DNA of 64,000 nt from Bacillus sp. AZ43 (GCA_004570425.1 SPQJ01000016.1:18397-82396), one strand, 5' to 3'; counted from the first letter of the stretch, positions 8,214 through 18,583 are shown. The notes: generated by a model not told the origin, from the sequence alone. Made by a program: numbers and translations.

Positions 8214-8228
8214 TGGCTCCCAGGAGTC

Positions 8229-8244
8229 ACACCGGTCACGGTGT
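8229..8244. promoter_or_regulatory. Inverted repeat ACACCG-GTCA-CGGTGT
   Basis: A perfect six-base inverted repeat with a four-base centre, 15 bases after the DosR-like box and 85 before the small ORF. It could be a second operator or a short hairpin in the leader. No family of binding proteins is recognised. Confidence 0.35.
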
Positions 8245-8329
8245 TCGAGCACGGCGCCGGCTGCTGCAACCAGCGGGCGGCCTCCGGGGGACCTCACCGC
8301 CGCTCCGCGGCTCGCACGAAGGACCGTCC

Positions 8330-8539
8330 ATGACCTTGGCCGTCCCGCCCACCGCGCCCGACCCCTCCGTCCGCTCCGCCATCGCGCGACTCCGCCAGGA
8401 GTTCCCCGAACTCGGCCCGGGGCCGATCGTGCTCGTCGTCCGCACCTGCCGCGAGGAACTCCGCGGCTCGCCCACCGACGCCCTCCCGGAGCTGGTCGAG
8501 CGCCTGGCCCGCCAGCGCCTGCGGGTCTCCCTGGACTGA
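8330..8539 (+). CDS. Small helical protein, resembles three-helix-bundle dimerization proteins
   Basis: 69 residues, ATG at 8330 with AAGGA seven bases upstream. After a Pro-rich head it reads as three short helices (VRSAIARLRQEF, IVLVVRTCREELRG, ALPELVERLARQRLR) joined by Pro/Gly turns. The pattern of a helix ending in EFPEL followed by two helices resembles small actinobacterial proteins called three-helix bundle dimerization domain proteins. Those have no settled function but are often near stress regulators. A DosR-like box and a second inverted repeat lie in its 160 base upstream region, suggesting hypoxia or redox control. Confidence 0.65.
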   Translation: MTLAVPPTAPDPSVRSAIARLRQEFPELGPGPIVLVVRTCREELRGSPTDALPELVERLARQRLRVSLD

Positions 8540-8604
8540 GGCTCCCGGCCGCGCCGCCCCGGTGCCGCGGGAAACGTGGTTGCCCGGGCCGGGAGGATGT
8601 CGGG

Positions 8605-10224
<1,620 letters not shown>

Positions 10225-10229
10225 ACGAC

Positions 10230-10262
10230 GCGGCCGGCCGCCCCGGGGGGACGGCCGGCCGC
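10230..10262. terminator. GC-rich hairpin between convergent genes
   Basis: GCGGCCGGCCG and CGGCCGGCCGC form an 11-base perfect stem around an 11-base loop. It sits between the stops of the ABC-F gene and the convergent DUF4190 gene and can serve both. There is no T-tract, as is usual in GC-rich actinobacteria. Confidence 0.6.
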
Positions 10263-10272
10263 GGCGCGCTGG

Positions 10273-11103
10273 TCACTGGATCGCGAAGGCGACCCGCTCG
10301 TCGGAGCCGAAGCTCACGGTCGGCTCGATCGTGAGCTGACCCCCGGGGATGGCGGTCGGGGCGACGTCCATGCAGAACTGGAAGGTGTCGACCCCGCCGG
10401 GGTTGAGCGTCGGCGCGTCCATGGCGTCGTCCGGGAGGACCGCCGAGCACTCGGTGTCGCTGTACTGCCGGTTGTCCGTGCCGTGGAACACGGCCGTGAG
10501 GTCCCACCCGGGCATGCCCTCGTCGGTGCCGGTGTACGTGACGGTGAGCTGGGTGATGACGTACTGCCCGGCCGGCGGCTCGTTGAAGTCGTTCGCAGCG
10601 GCGACCGTCGCATTCGCGTCGAGCTCGACGGCGTCCACGATCACCTCGTAGTCACCGACCTGCGCCGGGGCGCCGAGCGGCACGACCTCGGGCGCCGCGA
10701 CCGGCTCCTCCGCCTCGGCGGTCGGGTCCGCCGGGTCGAGCTCGGACTGCTCGATGCCCTCGTTGATGCTCTTCTCGACCTCCTCGATCGCCTCGACGAA
10801 CAGCAGCTGCGTCAGGATCACCAGGACGATCGCGATCACCGACGTCACGAGACCGGTGATGGCCATGCCCGTGCCGCTGTGGGTGCCCCGCCGGGCCCGG
10901 AGGAGTGCCGGGATGCCGAGGCCGAGGCCGACGAGCGCGATGACCGCGGCGACGTTGTTGATGATCGGGATCCAGCTGAGCAGCAGCGCGATGATGCCGA
11001 GCACCATCGACGCGATCGCCAGGCCGGCCCCCTGCTTGGGCGGCGGGGCGTAGGACGGCGGCGGCCCGTACTGCTGGTGGGGGGCCTGCGGCGGGTAGGA
11101 CAC
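10273..11103 (-). CDS. DUF4190/DUF4352 domain membrane protein
   Basis: 276 residues. GTG at 11103 chosen for its GAGGAG site. Pro/Tyr/Gln-rich cytoplasmic head, then two membrane helices with a short Arg-rich loop (GLAIASMVLGIIALLLSW and GMAITGLVTSVIAIVLVIL around LRARRGTHSGTG), the DUF4190 arrangement. After an acidic spacer follows an extracytoplasmic beta domain. It contains PAGQYVITQLTVTYTG and ends TVSFGSDERVAFAIQ, which fits the DUF4352/telokin-like immunoglobulin fold. Two Cys (CSAVLPDD, FQFCMD) could form a disulphide. Function unknown; such proteins are often surface-exposed. Confidence 0.82.
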   Translation of the reverse strand: MSYPPQAPHQQYGPPPSYAPPPKQGAGLAIASMVLGIIALLLSWIPIINNVAAVIALVGLGLGIPALLRARRGTHSGTGMAITGLVTSVIAIVLVILTQLLFVEAIEEVEKSINEGIEQSELDPADPTAEAEEPVAAPEVVPLGAPAQVGDYEVIVDAVELDANATVAAANDFNEPPAGQYVITQLTVTYTGTDEGMPGWDLTAVFHGTDNRQYSDTECSAVLPDDAMDAPTLNPGGVDTFQFCMDVAPTAIPGGQLTIEPTVSFGSDERVAFAIQ

Positions 11104-11239
11104 GGTCGCTCCTCGGTCGGGCACACGGATACGGACGGGACCGTATGGCCGGTGCCACCGGTCGGGCGGACCTGGGCCGCGACACGAGCCGCGGGCTCCC
11201 ACCCGCCTCACCGGCCTCCGCCGATGCACCGCGGGCAGG

Positions 11240-12469
11240 TCAGCCGAAGGAGCGGCCCTCGCCCCGGTAGGTCGGCATCGTGCCGGTCAGCGCGTCGCCG
11301 GACAGGAGGTGCAGTTCGTCGACGTGCTCGCAGATCTCGCCGGCCTTCGCGTGCCGGAACCAGACGCGGTCGCCGATCGAGAGCCGGGTCGCGGACGCGC
11401 CGCGCAGCGGCGTCTGCACCTCCCCGACACCCTCGGCGGGCAGCCAGCGCAGCCCGGCCGGATAGGTCGGCACCGGCAGCCGGTCGGCACCCGGTGGCCC
11501 GGAGGCGATCCACCCGCCACCGGCCACGGTGACCGTCCCGGGGGAGGGTGCGCGGGTGACCGGGACGGCGTAGAACGCGGCGGGCCGCCCGGTGAAGGCG
11601 CGGTACCCGTCGAAGAGCGCCGGGTGGTAGAGCCCCGACCCGGCCGCCACCTCGGTGACCGCCGCCTCGGCGCTGGTGCGCTCGACGCTGCCGGTGCCGC
11701 CGCCGTTGACGAACTCCAGCGGCGCCACCTCCGAGACTGCGGCGACGACGGCTGCCCGTCGGGCGGCCAGCTCCCTCCCCGAGACGGCCTGCATGCCGCG
11801 GACGGCGAGGCCGCGGACCGGGCGCTGCGCGGGGGCGTCCTGGACCCCCGCGATCTGCGCCTCGTAGACCATGACGCCGACCAGCCGGAAGCCCGGCCGT
11901 GCCACGACCTGCCGGGCGAGCGCCGCGGCGTCGGCCGGCGAGTGGACGGGGGAGCGTCGGACGCCGACGTGCACCCGTCCGCCGGCGACCCGCAGCGACG
12001 CGTCGACGTCCAGGCAGATCCGCAGGTCGGGACGGCGTCCCGGCGGGACGACGGCGTCGACCAGGTCCAGGTGGGCGACCGAGTCCACCATGAGGGTCAC
12101 CCGGGCCGCCAGCGCCTCGTCGGCCGCCAGCGCCCGCAGCGCCGCGCGGTCGGCGGTCGGGTAGCCGACGACGGCGTCGGTGGTGACCGGCTCCTCACCG
12201 CCGACGAGCCAGAGCGCCTCGGGCAGCGAGTAGGCGAGCACGCCGGAGAAGCCGGGGCGGGCGAGGACCCGCCGCAGCACGCCGCGGGCCCGCACCGACT
12301 TGCTGGCGACCCGGATGGGCGTGCTCCCCGCGCGGCGGACGAGGTCGTCGGCGTTGGCGTCCAGGGCGTCGAGGTCGAGCACGGCCACCGGAGGGTCGAG
12401 CGCCGCGGTCGCGCGGTCCAGCCGGGCGCGTTCCCGCTCGCCGGGGGAGTCGGTGGAGGGGAGGCTCAT
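11240..12469 (-). CDS. PLP-dependent alanine racemase-like amino acid deaminase/aldolase
   Basis: 409 residues. PVAVLDLDALDANADDLVRRA then IRVASKSVRARGVLRR: the Lys in ASKSVR is the PLP Schiff-base residue of the alanine racemase-type barrel (fold III). GLAVRGMQAVSGRELAARRAAV, FVNGGGTGS and WFRHAKAGEICEHVDELHLL are found in the D-threonine aldolase/amino-acid deaminase branch, where His and Asp/Glu near the C-terminus bind metal. Probable cytosolic activity on D-amino acids or hydroxy amino acids. ATG at 12469. It is divergent from the lactone oxidase gene with a 105-base gap. Confidence 0.8.
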   Translation of the reverse strand: MSLPSTDSPGERERARLDRATAALDPPVAVLDLDALDANADDLVRRAGSTPIRVASKSVRARGVLRRVLARPGFSGVLAYSLPEALWLVGGEEPVTTDAVVGYPTADRAALRALAADEALAARVTLMVDSVAHLDLVDAVVPPGRRPDLRICLDVDASLRVAGGRVHVGVRRSPVHSPADAAALARQVVARPGFRLVGVMVYEAQIAGVQDAPAQRPVRGLAVRGMQAVSGRELAARRAAVVAAVSEVAPLEFVNGGGTGSVERTSAEAAVTEVAAGSGLYHPALFDGYRAFTGRPAAFYAVPVTRAPSPGTVTVAGGGWIASGPPGADRLPVPTYPAGLRWLPAEGVGEVQTPLRGASATRLSIGDRVWFRHAKAGEICEHVDELHLLSGDALTGTMPTYRGEGRSFG

Positions 12470-12574
12470 CGGGGGCGAGCGTGCCGCTTCCCGTGCGGTC
12501 GGGTCAACCGGGACCACGGCGTTGACCTGGGGATCCGTGGCCTGCAGAGTGCGAGGACCGACGAAGGAGGGTGC

Positions 12575-13909
12575 GTGACCGAGGCTCCGGTGTGGGAGGC
12601 GGCGCGGACGCGGTGGCGCAACTGGGCGGGCAACCAGCGGGCCGAGGCCGACGTCGTGCAGCCCGGCTCGGCCGCCGAGGTCGCCGACGTGCTGACCGGC
12701 GCCGCCGCCAGGGGGCGGCGGGTGCGGCCCATCGGCAGCGGTCATTCGTTCTCCGCCATCGGCCTGCCGGACGACGTCCAGCTCGGTTGCGCCCGGCTCG
12801 ACACGGTCGGCGAGATCTCCGACGACGGGCTGGTGACCGTCGGCGCCGGCACCACCCTGCACCGGCTCAACGCCGAGCTGGTGCGGCGCGGCTGGTCGCT
12901 GACCAACCTGGGCGACATCGACCGGCAGACCATCGCCGGGGCGCTGTCCACCGGCACCCACGGCACCGGCGCCGCGTACGGCGGGCTCGCCACGCAGGTG
13001 CGGGCCATCGAGCTGGTGACGCCGGCGGGGGAGGTGCTGCGCTGCGACGCGACCCGCTCCCCGGAGGTCTTCTCGGCGGCCCGGGTCGGCCTGGGCGCAC
13101 TTGGCGTGGTCACGTCGGTGACCCTGCAGGCCGTGCCCGCGTTCGCCCTCCGCGCCGTGGAGGGACCGGGCACGCTGACGGCGGCGATCGAGGGCTTCGA
13201 GGAGCTCATGACCTCGACCGACCACGTCGAGTTCTACTGGTTCCCGCACACCGACGTGACGTTGCTGAAGTGCAACACCCGGGTGCCGCTGGAGGAGGGC
13301 CTCTCGCCCCTGCCGCGGTGGCGGTCGGTCTGGGACGACGAGATCGTCGCCAACGCCGCCTTCGCCGGGGTCGTGGCCACGGGCAAGGCGATCCCCGGCC
13401 TGATCCCGCCCCTGGCGAGGATCTCGGCGCGGGCACTGGCTGCCCGGTCGTGGACCGACCACTCGCACCGGGTGTTCGTGAGCCGGCGCCGCGTCCGGTT
13501 CCTCGAGATGGAGTACGGCATCCCGCGGGCCGACGCCCCGGCGGTGCTGGCCGAGCTGCGGCGGGTGCACGAGGCCAGCGACTGGCGCTCGGCCTTCCCC
13601 GTCGAGGTGCGGCTGGCCGCGGCCGACGACGTCCCGCTGTCGACCGCGTCGGGCCGGGACACCTGCTACATCGCCGCCCACGTCCCCGCGGGAACGGAGC
13701 CCGGGCCGTGGTTCGCCGCGCTCGAGGCCATCGCCGGAGAGGTGGGGGGCCGCCCGCACTGGGGGAAGCTGCACGGCCTGGCGGCGGGGGCGCTCGCCAC
13801 CCGCTATCCCCGGTTCGGCGAGTTCGTGGCGCTCCGGGACCGGCTCGACCCCGGCGGCGTCCTCGGCAACGCCCATCTCGACCGGATCCTGGGCCCGGTC
13901 ACCCGCTGA
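12575..13909 (+). CDS. D-arabinono-1,4-lactone oxidase family FAD enzyme
   Basis: 444 residues, full family length. GTG start at 12575, four bases after AGGAGG. The N-terminal FAD domain (about 10-180) has VRPIGSGHSFSAIG, whose His is the covalent FAD attachment site in this family, and DRQTIAGALSTGTHGTG. The C-terminal ALO domain ends GKLHGL and FVALRDRLDPGGVLGN. Known homologues oxidise sugar-1,4-lactones (L-gulono- or D-arabinono-) to ascorbate analogues using oxygen or quinone. Convergent with the MFS gene, 12 bases apart. Confidence 0.9.
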   Translation: MTEAPVWEAARTRWRNWAGNQRAEADVVQPGSAAEVADVLTGAAARGRRVRPIGSGHSFSAIGLPDDVQLGCARLDTVGEISDDGLVTVGAGTTLHRLNAELVRRGWSLTNLGDIDRQTIAGALSTGTHGTGAAYGGLATQVRAIELVTPAGEVLRCDATRSPEVFSAARVGLGALGVVTSVTLQAVPAFALRAVEGPGTLTAAIEGFEELMTSTDHVEFYWFPHTDVTLLKCNTRVPLEEGLSPLPRWRSVWDDEIVANAAFAGVVATGKAIPGLIPPLARISARALAARSWTDHSHRVFVSRRRVRFLEMEYGIPRADAPAVLAELRRVHEASDWRSAFPVEVRLAAADDVPLSTASGRDTCYIAAHVPAGTEPGPWFAALEAIAGEVGGRPHWGKLHGLAAGALATRYPRFGEFVALRDRLDPGGVLGNAHLDRILGPVTR

Positions 13910-13921
13910 GCGACCGCGCCG

Positions 13922-15127
13922 TCAGGCCGCGTCGGGCTGCAGGCGCCGCGCCCCGGGTGCGGGCACCGGCACGACCTCTCCGGCGGCGGCCCGGTCACCC
14001 GCCCGCACGACGAGGGCCAGTCCCGCCCCGACGACCGCGAGCGCGGCGCCCACCCACATGGGGGCGGTGTAGCCGAGGCCCTGGGAGATGACCAGCGCCC
14101 CGAGGGCGGCGCCCACGGCGTTGGCCACGTTGAAGGCGCCCTGGTTGGCGGCGGACACGAGGCTGCCGCCCGGCACCCGGGCGGCCTCGATGACCGCGTT
14201 CTGCACCACCGGCCCGAGCGCGAACGAGATGGTGCCGAACAGCACGAGCAAGGCGACCGCGGCGACCGGGGTGCGGGCGAGGACGGCGAACAACCCCAGG
14301 ACGCCGGCCATGGCGAGGAGGCCGACCGCGACGAAGGAGAACCCGTACCGGTCGCCCAGCCGGCCGCCGGCCAGCGTGCCCACCGTCGTGCCGACGCCGA
14401 AGAGGGCGAGCACGGGCGTCACCCAGTGCGACGGGATGCCGCCGAGCTCGGTCAGGATCGGGCTGACGTAGCTGTAGACCGCGAACAGCGCCGAGAACCC
14501 GATCATGGTCAGCGCCAGGACCAGCCAGACCTGCCCGCGGCGGAACGCGTGCAGCTCCGCGCGCAGGTCGGTCGGCTCGCCGGCGTCCGACGGCATCCAC
14601 GCCAGCAGCCCGGCGATGGTGACGACGCCGATCAGGGCGATCGCGCCGAGGACCACCCGCCAGCTCGCCTGCTGCGCGACGAAGGTGCCGAGGGGGACGC
14701 CGACGACGTTCGCGAGGGTCAGTCCCGTGATCATCAGCGAGATGGCCTGCGTGGCCCGGTCCGGCGGCACGAGACGGCGGGCGGCAACGGCGCCCACGCC
14801 GAAGAACGAGCCGTGCGCGAGGGCGGTGAGCACGCGGGCCGCCACCAGCAGCCCGTAGCTGGGCGCGACCGCGGCCAGGGCGTTGCCGACCACGAAGACG
14901 ACCATCAGCGCCACGAGGGTCTGCCGGGGGGTGAAGCGCAGCCCGAGGGCGGTGAGCGTGGGGGCGCCGACGACCACACCCACCGCGTACGCCGAGATCA
15001 GGATGCCCACGGCGGACACCGACACCCCGAGGCCGTCGGCGATCTCGGGCAGCATGCCCATGACGACGAACTCGGTGGTGCCGATGCCGAAGGCGCCGAT
15101 GGCGAGGGCGAGCAGTGCGCGGGGCAC
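13922..15127 (-). CDS. MFS transporter, DHA1 family (AraJ/chloramphenicol-exporter-like)
   Basis: 401 residues, 12 hydrophobic segments expected. GTG at 15127 with GGAG upstream. IGTTEFVVMGMLPEIADGLGVS is the signature of the DHA1 group that includes AraJ, YdhP and Cml-type drug exporters. VVVGAPTLTALGLRFTPRQ and VLTALAHGSFFGVGAVAARRLV follow the same template. Likely proton-driven efflux of small molecules at the cytoplasmic membrane; substrate unknown. The C-terminal tail is short, basic and Pro-rich. Confidence 0.88.
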   Translation of the reverse strand: MPRALLALAIGAFGIGTTEFVVMGMLPEIADGLGVSVSAVGILISAYAVGVVVGAPTLTALGLRFTPRQTLVALMVVFVVGNALAAVAPSYGLLVAARVLTALAHGSFFGVGAVAARRLVPPDRATQAISLMITGLTLANVVGVPLGTFVAQQASWRVVLGAIALIGVVTIAGLLAWMPSDAGEPTDLRAELHAFRRGQVWLVLALTMIGFSALFAVYSYVSPILTELGGIPSHWVTPVLALFGVGTTVGTLAGGRLGDRYGFSFVAVGLLAMAGVLGLFAVLARTPVAAVALLVLFGTISFALGPVVQNAVIEAARVPGGSLVSAANQGAFNVANAVGAALGALVISQGLGYTAPMWVGAALAVVGAGLALVVRAGDRAAAGEVVPVPAPGARRLQPDAA

Positions 15128-15236
15128 GGGCGGTACTCCAGGGGATGCGGGTGCGCGGGCGGGTGCCGGGCCGGCCGGACCTCGTCGTCCTCGGGGAGCC
15201 GGGTGACTCGACGTCACTCTGCACAGAGCAAGCCGC

Positions 15237-15261
15237 GGCCCGGGCGTGTTCTGCCCGGGCC
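15237..15261 (-). terminator. Hairpin after the alcohol dehydrogenase gene
   Basis: GGCCCGGGC and GCCCGGGCC form a nine-base perfect stem with a seven-base loop (GTGTTCT on plus). It starts 27 bases downstream of the dehydrogenase stop on the minus strand and ends before the MFS promoter region. Confidence 0.55.
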
Positions 15262-15287
15262 ACGGCGTGCGTCTGCTCACACGGGCG

Positions 15288-16469
15288 TCAGGGCTTGAGC
15301 AGCACCTTGACGTGACCGTCCTTCTTCTCCCGGAAGTTCATGTACGCCTCCCGCGCGTCGGCGAGCGGGACGTGGTGGGTCGCGAAGCCGTCGACGCCCA
15401 GCGGGTCGTCGTCGGTGAGCAGCGGCAGGATGTCGGGCACCCAGCGCCAGACGTTGGCCTGCCCCATGCGCAGCTGGATCTGCTTGTCGAACATCCGCAT
15501 CAGCGGCAGCGGGTCGGTGGCACCGCCGTAGACACCGGACAGCGAGATCGTGCCGCCGCGGCGGACCGCCTCGATCGCGGTGTTGAGCGCCGCGAGCCGG
15601 TCGACGCCGGCGACCTGCATGACCTTCTCCATGATCGCGTCGGGCACCACCGCGGTGGCCTTCTGGGCGAGCGAGGCCAGCGGGGAGCCGTGCGCCTCCA
15701 TGCCGACGGCGTCGATCACCGAGTCGGGTCCGCGACCGGCGGTGGCGTCGCGCACCGCCTGGACCACGTCCTCCTGCCGCGTCGACTCGATCACCGTCAC
15801 CCCGCGTGCGCGTGCGCGCGCCAGCCGCTCGGGGACCACGTCGGAGGCGAACACCTGCTTGGCGCCGAGGTGCATCGCCACCCGGCAGGCCATGTCGCCG
15901 ATGGGGCCGAGCCCGAGCACGAGGACGGTCCCGTCCTTCGGGATGCCGGCGTACTGCACCGCCTGCCAGGCCGTGGGCAGCACGTCGGAGAGGTAGACGA
16001 ACCGGTCGTCGGCCGGGCCCTCCGGCACCTTGATCGGCAGGGTGTTGCCGAAGGGCACCCGCAGGTACTCGGCCTGGCCGCCGGGGACCTGCCCGTAGAG
16101 CTTCGTGTAGCCGAACAGCGAGGCGCCGAAGCCCTGCTCGCGGTTCTGCGTCGTCTCGCACTGGGACTGCAGCCCCTGGGAGCACGTCCAGCAGGTGCCG
16201 CAGGAGATGTTGAACGGGACGACGACGCGGTCGCCCGGCTTCACCTCGGTGACCTCGGGGCCGACCTCGCGGACGATGCCCATCGGCTCGTGGCCCATGA
16301 CGTCACCGACGGTCATGAAGGGCGCCATGACCTCGATGAGGTGGAGGTCGGAGCCGCAGATGCCGCTGGAGGTGACCTCCACGATCACGTCCGTCGGCTC
16401 CGTGATGACGGGGTCGGGGACGGTGTCCACGCGCACGTCCGCCCGGCCGTGCCATGTCACTGCGCGCAT
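15288..16469 (-). CDS. Zinc-dependent alcohol/formaldehyde dehydrogenase family protein
   Basis: 393 residues, medium-chain dehydrogenase. SSGICGSDLHLIEV carries the catalytic zinc Cys, GHEPMGIVREVG the His-Glu pair, and CGTCWTCSQGLQSQC the structural zinc Cys. VLVLGLGPIGDMACRVAMHLGA is the NAD(P) Rossmann motif. It resembles glutathione-independent formaldehyde dehydrogenase-like enzymes; the alcohol or aldehyde substrate is unknown. ATG at 16469 with GGGAG ten bases upstream. Alone in its transcript, with a hairpin after it. Confidence 0.9.
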   Translation of the reverse strand: MRAVTWHGRADVRVDTVPDPVITEPTDVIVEVTSSGICGSDLHLIEVMAPFMTVGDVMGHEPMGIVREVGPEVTEVKPGDRVVVPFNISCGTCWTCSQGLQSQCETTQNREQGFGASLFGYTKLYGQVPGGQAEYLRVPFGNTLPIKVPEGPADDRFVYLSDVLPTAWQAVQYAGIPKDGTVLVLGLGPIGDMACRVAMHLGAKQVFASDVVPERLARARARGVTVIESTRQEDVVQAVRDATAGRGPDSVIDAVGMEAHGSPLASLAQKATAVVPDAIMEKVMQVAGVDRLAALNTAIEAVRRGGTISLSGVYGGATDPLPLMRMFDKQIQLRMGQANVWRWVPDILPLLTDDDPLGVDGFATHHVPLADAREAYMNFREKKDGHVKVLLKP

Positions 16470-16757
16470 CTCTGGAACTCCCTCGATCGGGCCGGAAAAG
16501 GTGGCTTCGGAGGCTCTCCTGCCCCGTCGTGACCTGGATCGCGCGACTTTCAACAAAACGCTGCGTGGCGTTCACGCTCTGTAGTGCGGCGGTGACGGTG
16601 TGCGGAATGACAGCCGTGAGGTCTTGTGGCCCAGGACACAGAACTGCAGGTCGATACCCCGTTCCGCAGATCACGAATCGATATCGGCGTGTTTACATGA
16701 ACCCCGCTCCTCTCCCCGGGAGTGCACGTGCAATGCCCGCAAACGGAAGTCAGGTGC
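16470..16757. other. Divergent promoter region of dehydrogenase and M23 peptidase genes
   Basis: 288 bases with no gene. It is less GC-rich than its surroundings, with A/T patches such as CTTTCAACAAAA and GTGTTTACATGAA. The palindrome TGCACGTGCA lies at 16723-16732, 26 bases before the peptidase start, and is a possible operator. I looked for the c-di-AMP (ydaO) riboswitch that often precedes cell-wall hydrolases in actinobacteria and did not find its conserved blocks. Confidence 0.5.
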
Positions 16758-18464
16758 ATGAGTTCGCTCCACCAGGACCGCCTCCTCGCGGAGGGGTCGG
16801 GACCCGCCAACGGGTCCGACGCGACCCCTCCCCAGGCCGCCGCCTCGACGCGGCGACCGGCAGCGAAGAAGGCGACCGGCACGGTCCCGACGCAGCGCCC
16901 GGGGACGGCGCAGCGCTCGGGATCCACCCAGACCAGCACCGCCGGCACGCTCGCCGCCCGCGCCAAGGCGGCGGGTAGCGCGACGGCGAAGGCCGCGGCC
17001 AAGGCGGCCACGGCGAAGGCCTCCGCCACCGCCGCGACGGCCAAGGCCGCCGCCACCAAGGCGGCCACGGCGAAGGCCGCGTCCGCCAAGGCGGCCACGG
17101 CGAAGGCAGCGACGGCGGCGAAGGCAGCCGCCGCGGCGAAGGCCGCGGCTCGGGCGTCCACGCGCAGGCCGGCCGCCCAGGCCCCGGTCGCCGTCGCGGC
17201 CACGCCCGCGAAGGCCGCCACTCCGAAGGCCGCGGCCGCGAAGGCCACCACCGCGAAGGCCGCCACTCCGAAGGCCGCGGCCGCGAAGGCCACCACCGCG
17301 AAGGCCGCCCCTCCGAAGGCCACCACCGCGAAGGCCGCCACTCCGAAGGCCGCCGCTCCGAAGGCCACCACCGCGAAGGCCCCGGCCGCGAGGGCCACCA
17401 CCGCGAAGGCCGCCACTCCGAAGGCCACCACCGCGAAGGCCGCCGCTCCGAAGGCCACCACCGCGAAGGCCCCGGCCGCGAGGGCCACCACCGCGAAGGC
17501 CGCCACCGCGAAGGCCGCGGCCGCGAGGGCCACCACCGCGAAGGCCAGCGCTGCGGAGACGCCGGAGCCCGAGGCTCCGCGGATCGAGATCCCCGCCGTC
17601 CGCCCGACTCCCCACAAGCGCACGGTGCCGGCCGCCGCGATCCTCGCCACGCTCGCCGCCGAGCGCGACGCGGCGACCGCGGCCGAGCCCCCCGCCGGGA
17701 TCTCCGCCACCGCGGGCGAGCCGGCGGGCCGTCGGCCCCGCGCGCTCCGTCGTCGGCTGCCGTCGGTGGGTCGCCGGCCCTCGCTCTACCTGGCTGCCGC
17801 GCTCATCGGCGCCCTGAGCATCAGCACGCTCAGCACGAACGACCCCACCGCGCAGGCCACCGACACGATGAGCTCGTCGGTCAGCGTGGCCGAGGAGCTC
17901 GGGATCCGCGCCACCCCGGCCGAGAGCATCACCGACACCGCCGCCGCCGAGCTCCTGGGTGGCCTCGCGGTGAGCCGGAACGCCCGGGACGCCGACCAGG
18001 CCGCTGCCGCCCAGGTGCAGGCCGAGGCCGACCGCGTCGCCGCCGAGGCGGCCGCCGAGGCCGCGCGCCCCAAGGCGGTCCTCCCGGTGGACGGCGCCCG
18101 GCTCACCAGCGGCTTCGGCCCCCGGTGGGGCACGCTGCACGCCGGGATCGACCTGGCGGCTCCGATGCACACCCCGGAGTACGCGGCGGCCGACGGCGTC
18201 GTGCTCGAGGCCGGTCCGGCGAGCGGCTTCGGCCTCGCGGTCTACATCCAGCACGAGAACGGCGACGTCACCGTCTACGGCCACATGGACTCGATCCTCG
18301 TCCAGCCCGGCCAGGTCGTGAAGGCGGGCGACACCATCGCGCTCCTCGGCAACCGCGGCCAGTCCACCGGCCCGCACCTGCACTTCGAGGTGCACGTCGG
18401 CGGGCTCAACGGCGAGAAGGTCGACCCCCTCCCGTGGCTGCGGGAGCGCGGCGTCCAGATCTGA
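16758..18464 (+). CDS. M23 (LytM) peptidase with Lys/Ala histone-H1-like repeat region
   Basis: 568 residues. Residues 1-65 are low complexity. Residues 66-131 are irregular Lys/Ala repeats. Residues 152-266 are 23 consecutive KAxxx/RAxxx pentads. One membrane helix lies at about 342-358 (SLYLAAALIGALSIS) after RRLPSVGRR, predicting N-in topology. A short helical spacer (AAAQVQAEADRVAAEAAAEAA) leads to the peptidase, 441-568. Zinc and catalytic residues are H461 and D465 (HAGIDLAAP), H509 (GHMD), and H540/H542 (HLHFE), so the catalytic set is complete. Probable peptidoglycan endopeptidase outside the membrane. The basic repeats would then be cytoplasmic, like the tails of HupB-type DNA-binding proteins. 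Start chosen as MSSLHQ; an ATG at 16674 is out of context. Confidence 0.88.
   Translation: MSSLHQDRLLAEGSGPANGSDATPPQAAASTRRPAAKKATGTVPTQRPGTAQRSGSTQTSTAGTLAARAKAAGSATAKAAAKAATAKASATAATAKAAATKAATAKAASAKAATAKAATAAKAAAAAKAAARASTRRPAAQAPVAVAATPAKAATPKAAAAKATTAKAATPKAAAAKATTAKAAPPKATTAKAATPKAAAPKATTAKAPAARATTAKAATPKATTAKAAAPKATTAKAPAARATTAKAATAKAAAARATTAKASAAETPEPEAPRIEIPAVRPTPHKRTVPAAAILATLAAERDAATAAEPPAGISATAGEPAGRRPRALRRRLPSVGRRPSLYLAAALIGALSISTLSTNDPTAQATDTMSSSVSVAEELGIRATPAESITDTAAAELLGGLAVSRNARDADQAAAAQVQAEADRVAAEAAAEAARPKAVLPVDGARLTSGFGPRWGTLHAGIDLAAPMHTPEYAAADGVVLEAGPASGFGLAVYIQHENGDVTVYGHMDSILVQPGQVVKAGDTIALLGNRGQSTGPHLHFEVHVGGLNGEKVDPLPWLRERGVQI
17211..17555 (+). repeat. In-frame 15 bp tandem repeat encoding KAxxx pentads
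   Basis: Twenty-three 15-base units, each starting AAGGCC or AGGGCC, run without a gap. Higher-order blocks (for example AAGGCCACCACCGCG alternating with AAGGCCGCCACTCCG) are almost identical, showing recent duplication. Copy number is likely to vary between strains. Confidence 0.9.
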
Positions 18465-18482
18465 GACGCCCAGCCCGTCCTC

Positions 18483-18518
18483 GACGCCCCCGACCGGAAC
18501 CTCCCGGTCGGGGGCGTC
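18483..18518 (+). terminator. Terminator of the M23 peptidase gene
   Basis: GACGCCCCCGACCGG and CCGGTCGGGGGCGTC form a perfect 15-base stem with a six-base loop (AACCTC), 19 bases after the stop codon. No T-tract follows. Confidence 0.8.
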
Positions 18519-18583
18519 GTCGTCGGAGGGTGCCTCCGCTGGGGGACACTGCGCGCAGGTGCGGGACGAGGAGGAGGTCGGCG

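Noticed and set aside
16560..16757. c-di-AMP (ydaO) riboswitch before the M23 peptidase
   Set aside because: Such riboswitches often precede actinobacterial wall hydrolases, but the conserved GGGU/AACCCG blocks are absent here.
17040..17555. CRISPR array
   Set aside because: Regular repeats, but they are in frame, without spacers, and code for Lys/Ala pentads.
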